Of a stretch of DNA of 8,854 nt, positions 6,641-8,854 are shown in pieces. Made by a program: the position numbers and the translations under genes. The stretch's first letter is position 1. Every line of letters starts with the position of its first letter. Source of the DNA: Opitutia bacterium (lineage in GTDB: Bacteria; Verrucomicrobiota; Verrucomicrobiia; Opitutales; Seribacteraceae); assembly GCA_018695085.1 (NCBI GenBank), contig JABHOU010000462.1, positions 1 through 8,854 of the forward strand, in the 5' to 3' direction. Under the pieces are notes generated by a model, which was not told the DNA's origin, did not search any database, and was given only the letters and a program-made list of their open reading frames with translations.

Positions 6641-7411
6641 GACGTCCTCGGGTTTGCGGGCAACCCAAAATCGGCATTCGTCCGAGAACTTCCTTACAAG
6701 ATCACTCTCATTCGCCAACTGCGATCGCAACGCGTCGACTTCGACCTTGAAACCAACTTCCCTCAGGTCCGACACGACATCTGCCTTCGTTGGCACATGA
6801 ATATAAAGCTTCCCCATATCCGTAGACTCGAAACGATCTCCGTACTCAAGCAACTCGGGAATCTGCTTCTCCTTGCGCCAAGCTAGTTTTTCACGCTTCC
6901 AGAACTTTTTCCACTTTGCGCATTCACGATCATGCGTAGTGAACACGAAATAACTTCCAGGTTGAAGAACACGGAATATTTCCGATATGGCTTTTTGGCG
7001 ATTGATGCGAGCGGGAATCTGCATGAGGCCATTGAAACCGAAAACGGCTCCGTCAAATAGATCATCCTCGAATGTCAATCTCGTGGCATCAGCTACTCGC
7101 AAGTGCACCCCGTAGTCCATCGCTCGGCCCAAACGACGAGCCCTTTCAATCATCTTGCGGGAGAAATCAGTTGCCAGAAGGTTTTTATAACCTAACTCCC
7201 AAAGCCCAAATGATATGCGTCCGCATCCGCAACCCAGCTCCAGCAAACTAGCCGACTTGTCCGGAAAAACTCGTTGAAACACCTTCGACTCGGATTCCCA
7301 GAGCCCTATTGCAGAAGCGGCATGGGCGTAATGCTCCAACACCTTTTCTCCACAAAAATAATCCCGCACCTTATCGGCATCGACTTTCTTAACTGACTTC
7401 AGATCGACCAT
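6626..7411 (-). CDS. Class I SAM-dependent methyltransferase
   Basis: This 261-residue cytosolic protein has a Rossmann methyltransferase core. Motif I is LLELGCGCGRI (56-66), the glycine-rich SAM loop. The acidic residue of motif II is in TDFS (81-84), followed by MIERARRLG. VADATRL (106-112) lies at the end of the third strand and FDGAVFGFNGLMQIP (119-133) is motif IV. EIFRVLQPGSYFVFTTHD (144-161) matches the usual post-motif strand. A charged Trp/Lys-rich insert follows (163-182), then a C-terminal beta region. The substrate cannot be told; the pattern is that of Methyltransf_11/25-type small-molecule enzymes. It is the only minus-strand gene here, convergent with dapF and divergent from rplU. 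The ATG (7409-7411) has AGG only a few bases upstream, a poor Shine-Dalgarno sequence. Confidence 0.88.
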   Translation of the reverse strand: MVDLKSVKKVDADKVRDYFCGEKVLEHYAHAASAIGLWESESKVFQRVFPDKSASLLELGCGCGRISFGLWELGYKNLLATDFSRKMIERARRLGRAMDYGVHLRVADATRLTFEDDLFDGAVFGFNGLMQIPARINRQKAISEIFRVLQPGSYFVFTTHDRECAKWKKFWKREKLAWRKEKQIPELLEYGDRFESTDMGKLYIHVPTKADVVSDLREVGFKVEVDALRSQLANESDLVRKFSDECRFWVARKPEDVSRAD

Positions 7412-7471
7412 AACCTAAAAGAGAATGAAGGATCGGAACATTCGGGCAAGAATCTTCCGGTTCCAAATTTC

Positions 7472-7500
7472 TTGCCTCTTACCCCAAAAATTGTTTTATT
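7472..7500 (+). promoter_or_regulatory. Weak candidate promoter for rplU-rpmA
   Basis: TTGCCT (7472-7477) and TTTATT (7495-7500) are separated by 17 bp, and each matches the sigma70 consensus at 4 of 6 positions. They lie in the 106-bp divergent spacer (7412-7517), where the ribosomal-protein promoter should be. The leader would be only about 10 nt. I see no clear L21-leader hairpin. Confidence 0.25.
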
Positions 7501-7517
7501 TAGCCTTTTTCCGCAAA

Positions 7518-7835
7518 ATGAAAGCCACTATTGAGACCCAAGGTAGTCAATTCACCGTAGAGCAAGGCGACAAGCTCTTTGTAAACCGTTTCCCTGAATC
7601 GACAGAGGGCGACGTCATAGATATTGACAAAGTGCTCATGCTCGTCGACGACGGCAAAGCCTCTTTCGGGGCACCCTTCGTCGAAGGTGCTTCCGTGAAG
7701 GCCAAGATCCTCGAAAACAAGAGGGCTAAGAAAGTCATCATCTTTAAGAAAAAACGGCGCAAAGGCTACAAACGCCGCAAAGGACATCGTCAACAGATTT
7801 CAGTGATTGAAATCGAGTCCATCAACGCCAAGTAA
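7518..7835 (+). CDS. rplU: 50S ribosomal protein L21
   Basis: This 105-residue L21 (the family is about 103) binds 23S rRNA in the large subunit. The N-terminus MKATIETQGSQFTVEQGDKL is the usual L21 opening. The middle holds VLMLVDDGKASFGAPFVEGASV, and the basic RNA-binding tail contains KKRRKGYKRRKGHRQ followed by the closing VIEIESI strand. The frame is open up to an ATG at 7425, which would add 31 non-homologous residues covering the promoter region. The ATG at 7518 is chosen because it gives the family N-terminus. No Shine-Dalgarno sequence precedes it (the upstream stretch is T-rich, then CCGCAAA). rpmA begins 21 bp after the stop, the common rplU-rpmA pair. Confidence 0.97.
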   Translation: MKATIETQGSQFTVEQGDKLFVNRFPESTEGDVIDIDKVLMLVDDGKASFGAPFVEGASVKAKILENKRAKKVIIFKKKRRKGYKRRKGHRQQISVIEIESINAK

Positions 7836-7856
7836 CCCCAAGAAAAGAGATATTCC

Positions 7857-8102
7857 ATGGCTCATAAAAAAGGACAAAGCACTTCCAGTAACGGTCGCGA
7901 CAGCAATAGCAAGCGCCTCGGAGTAAAAAAGTTCGGCGGTGAAAGCGTAGTGGCGGGCAACATAATCTTACGCCAGCGCGGAACCAAGTATCACCCCGGA
8001 AGCAATGTGGGCTGTGGTCGTGATTTCACCCTTTTCGCCCTCAAGGACGGCAAGGTCAATTTCGACAAGGAACACCGTAAAGTAAGCATCGAAACCGTTT
8101 AG
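7857..8102 (+). CDS. rpmA: 50S ribosomal protein L27
   Basis: This 81-residue L27 lies near the peptidyl-transferase centre, with its N-terminus reaching toward the tRNA ends. The opening MAHKKGQSTSSNGRDSNSKR is diagnostic. It is followed by LGVKKFGGESVVAGNIILRQRG and TKYHPGSNVGCGRDFTLFAL. The N-terminus starts directly at AHKK, with no Firmicutes-type prepeptide needing cleavage. The stop is TAG at 8100-8102. A purine-rich AAGAAAAGAG about 7 bases upstream is the nearest thing to a Shine-Dalgarno sequence in the window. It is co-transcribed with rplU. The gene that often follows elsewhere (obgE) is not next; YceH is. Confidence 0.98.
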   Translation: MAHKKGQSTSSNGRDSNSKRLGVKKFGGESVVAGNIILRQRGTKYHPGSNVGCGRDFTLFALKDGKVNFDKEHRKVSIETV

Positions 8103-8121
8103 TATATTCCTCAATTGTTTT

Positions 8122-8138
8122 GCGGGCATCCCTCCCGC
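8122..8138 (+). other. Short GC hairpin between rpmA and yceH
   Basis: GCGGG (8122-8126) and CCCGC (8134-8138) pair across a 7-nt loop, 19 bp after the rpmA stop. There is no T-tract on either strand, so it is not a convincing terminator. It may cap the rpmA message or mean nothing. Confidence 0.25.
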
Positions 8139-8149
8139 CACCCCCTAGC

Positions 8150-8854
8150 ATGGAAGAACCCCAACCCCGGGAAGAGTCCGAAAGCGAGTTACCCCAACTC
8201 GATTTTGAACAATGCCGAGTACTTGGTTCGTTGATCGAAAAGGAGTTAACCACTCCCGAGTACTACCCAATGACTCTCAATGCGCTTCTGAACGCCTGCA
8301 ACCAAAAGAACAACAGAAGTCCGAAAGTTAATTTCTCCGAGGAGCAAGTCTCCCAAGCCATCGACCAGTTACGCACTAAAGGACTCGCATTCAGAATGGA
8401 TCTGGTAGGATCCCGAGTCCCGAAATTTCAACATCACTCGGAAAAAACGCTCGACTTGATAAAACCCGAACGAGCTATCCTTGCCGAATTATTGAATCGT
8501 GGGCCCCAAACCGGTGGGCAGTTACGTAGCCGGGCGAGCCGTATGTTCGATTTCGAGGGGCTTTCCGACGTTGAGGAAACCGTAGCGGAAATGCAAGACC
8601 GCGACGAACCGCTCGTTATGGACATGGATCCTGCCCCCGGTCAAAAGGAACGGCGATGGCGTCACACCCTTGCCCCTCCTCCCACCGTTGAGGAAAGCGA
8701 GGTTGGAGCAGTCTACGTACCTGCACCTGATCCTAGCATAGAAAAAGTAGAATCAATGGAGACCGAGTTCAAGGAACTTCGTGATGAAGTGGAAGCTCTA
8801 CGTTACCAAGTTCGTGAAATGTCCGACGACTTTCGCGAATTCAAGAAGCAATTC
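8150..8854 (+). CDS. YceH/DUF480 (UPF0502) family protein, 3' end beyond the window
   Basis: The frame is open from ATG 8150 to the window edge (235 codons, no stop). The DUF480 landmarks are RVLGSLIEKELTTPEYYP (23-40), LNALLNACNQKNNRSP (43-58), the EQVSQAIDQLRTKGL helix (65-79), GSRVPKFQHH (87-96), RAILAELLNRGPQTGGQLRSR (108-128), MFDFEGLSDVEETV (132-145) and the PGQKERRWRH end (163-172). The family folds as tandem winged-helix domains; its cellular role is not established, so DNA binding is only inferred. After residue 173 comes a proline-rich linker. A charged heptad-like segment follows (200-235, METEFKELRDEVEALRYQV), probably a coiled coil. The acidic leader of about 20 residues is not part of the domain. 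No Shine-Dalgarno sequence precedes the start. It may be transcribed with rplU-rpmA (47-bp gap). Confidence 0.9.
   Translation, partial: MEEPQPREESESELPQLDFEQCRVLGSLIEKELTTPEYYPMTLNALLNACNQKNNRSPKVNFSEEQVSQAIDQLRTKGLAFRMDLVGSRVPKFQHHSEKTLDLIKPERAILAELLNRGPQTGGQLRSRASRMFDFEGLSDVEETVAEMQDRDEPLVMDMDPAPGQKERRWRHTLAPPPTVEESEVGAVYVPAPDPSIEKVESMETEFKELRDEVEALRYQVREMSDDFREFKKQF

Noticed and set aside
7425..7517. 31-residue N-terminal extension of L21
   Set aside because: It has no counterpart in the L21 family and covers the divergent promoter spacer; the start at 7518 fits the family.
7740..7790. CGGCG/CGCCG inverted repeat inside rplU
   Set aside because: It comes from repeated Arg/Lys/Gly codons in the conserved basic tail of L21, so protein sequence explains it.
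1..8854. CRISPR array, tRNA, rRNA, insertion sequence, att site or toxin-antitoxin pair
   Set aside because: I looked on both strands for regular direct repeats, cloverleaf arms, terminal inverted repeats and small paired ORFs, and found none that were convincing.

Overview
The window looks like a core-genome segment of a Verrucomicrobiota bacterium, probably from the Opitutia/Puniceicoccales side. This is an inference. It rests on the DUF5069-type protein, a solitary prepilin with a degenerate H-X9-DG-like tail, moderate GC content, and starts that almost all lack Shine-Dalgarno sequences. I see no mobile element, CRISPR array, tRNA or rRNA.

Layout. Positions 1-2144 (+) hold the 3' end of purD, a low-molecular-weight protein-tyrosine phosphatase, and glyA (serine hydroxymethyltransferase). 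purD and glyA both belong to purine/one-carbon/glycine metabolism, and the three genes are closely spaced. Positions 2227-2949 (+) hold a stand-alone type IV prepilin/pseudopilin-like protein. Positions 2925-5021 (+) hold rnr (RNase R). A textbook intrinsic terminator (perfect 13-bp stem plus 8 T) lies at 2982-3026, inside the start of the rnr reading frame. After a 235-bp gap with a candidate promoter (5022-5256) come a DUF5069-type protein and a dapF homologue, 10 bp apart. A minus-strand SAM-dependent methyltransferase (6626-7411) converges on dapF with a 15-bp overlap. It is separated from rplU-rpmA (ribosomal proteins L21 and L27) by a 106-bp divergent spacer. A YceH/DUF480 (UPF0502) gene follows and runs off the right edge.

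Most notable points. (1) The DapF homologue has serine at both positions normally held by the two catalytic cysteines (Ser72 and Ser220), while the rest of the active site (Asn, His162, Glu211, Arg212) is kept. This suggests a divergent racemase/epimerase subfamily or an altered function. (2) The prepilin terminator overlaps the rnr 5' coding region, which implies attenuation, readthrough or an unusual start for RNase R. (3) A TTGACA-containing candidate promoter upstream of the DUF5069-dapF pair carries a 7-bp dyad and an 8-bp direct repeat 30 bp apart.

Most of the window is ordinary housekeeping sequence. I do not see a complete, previously undescribed multi-gene system here; the dapF variant is the best lead.
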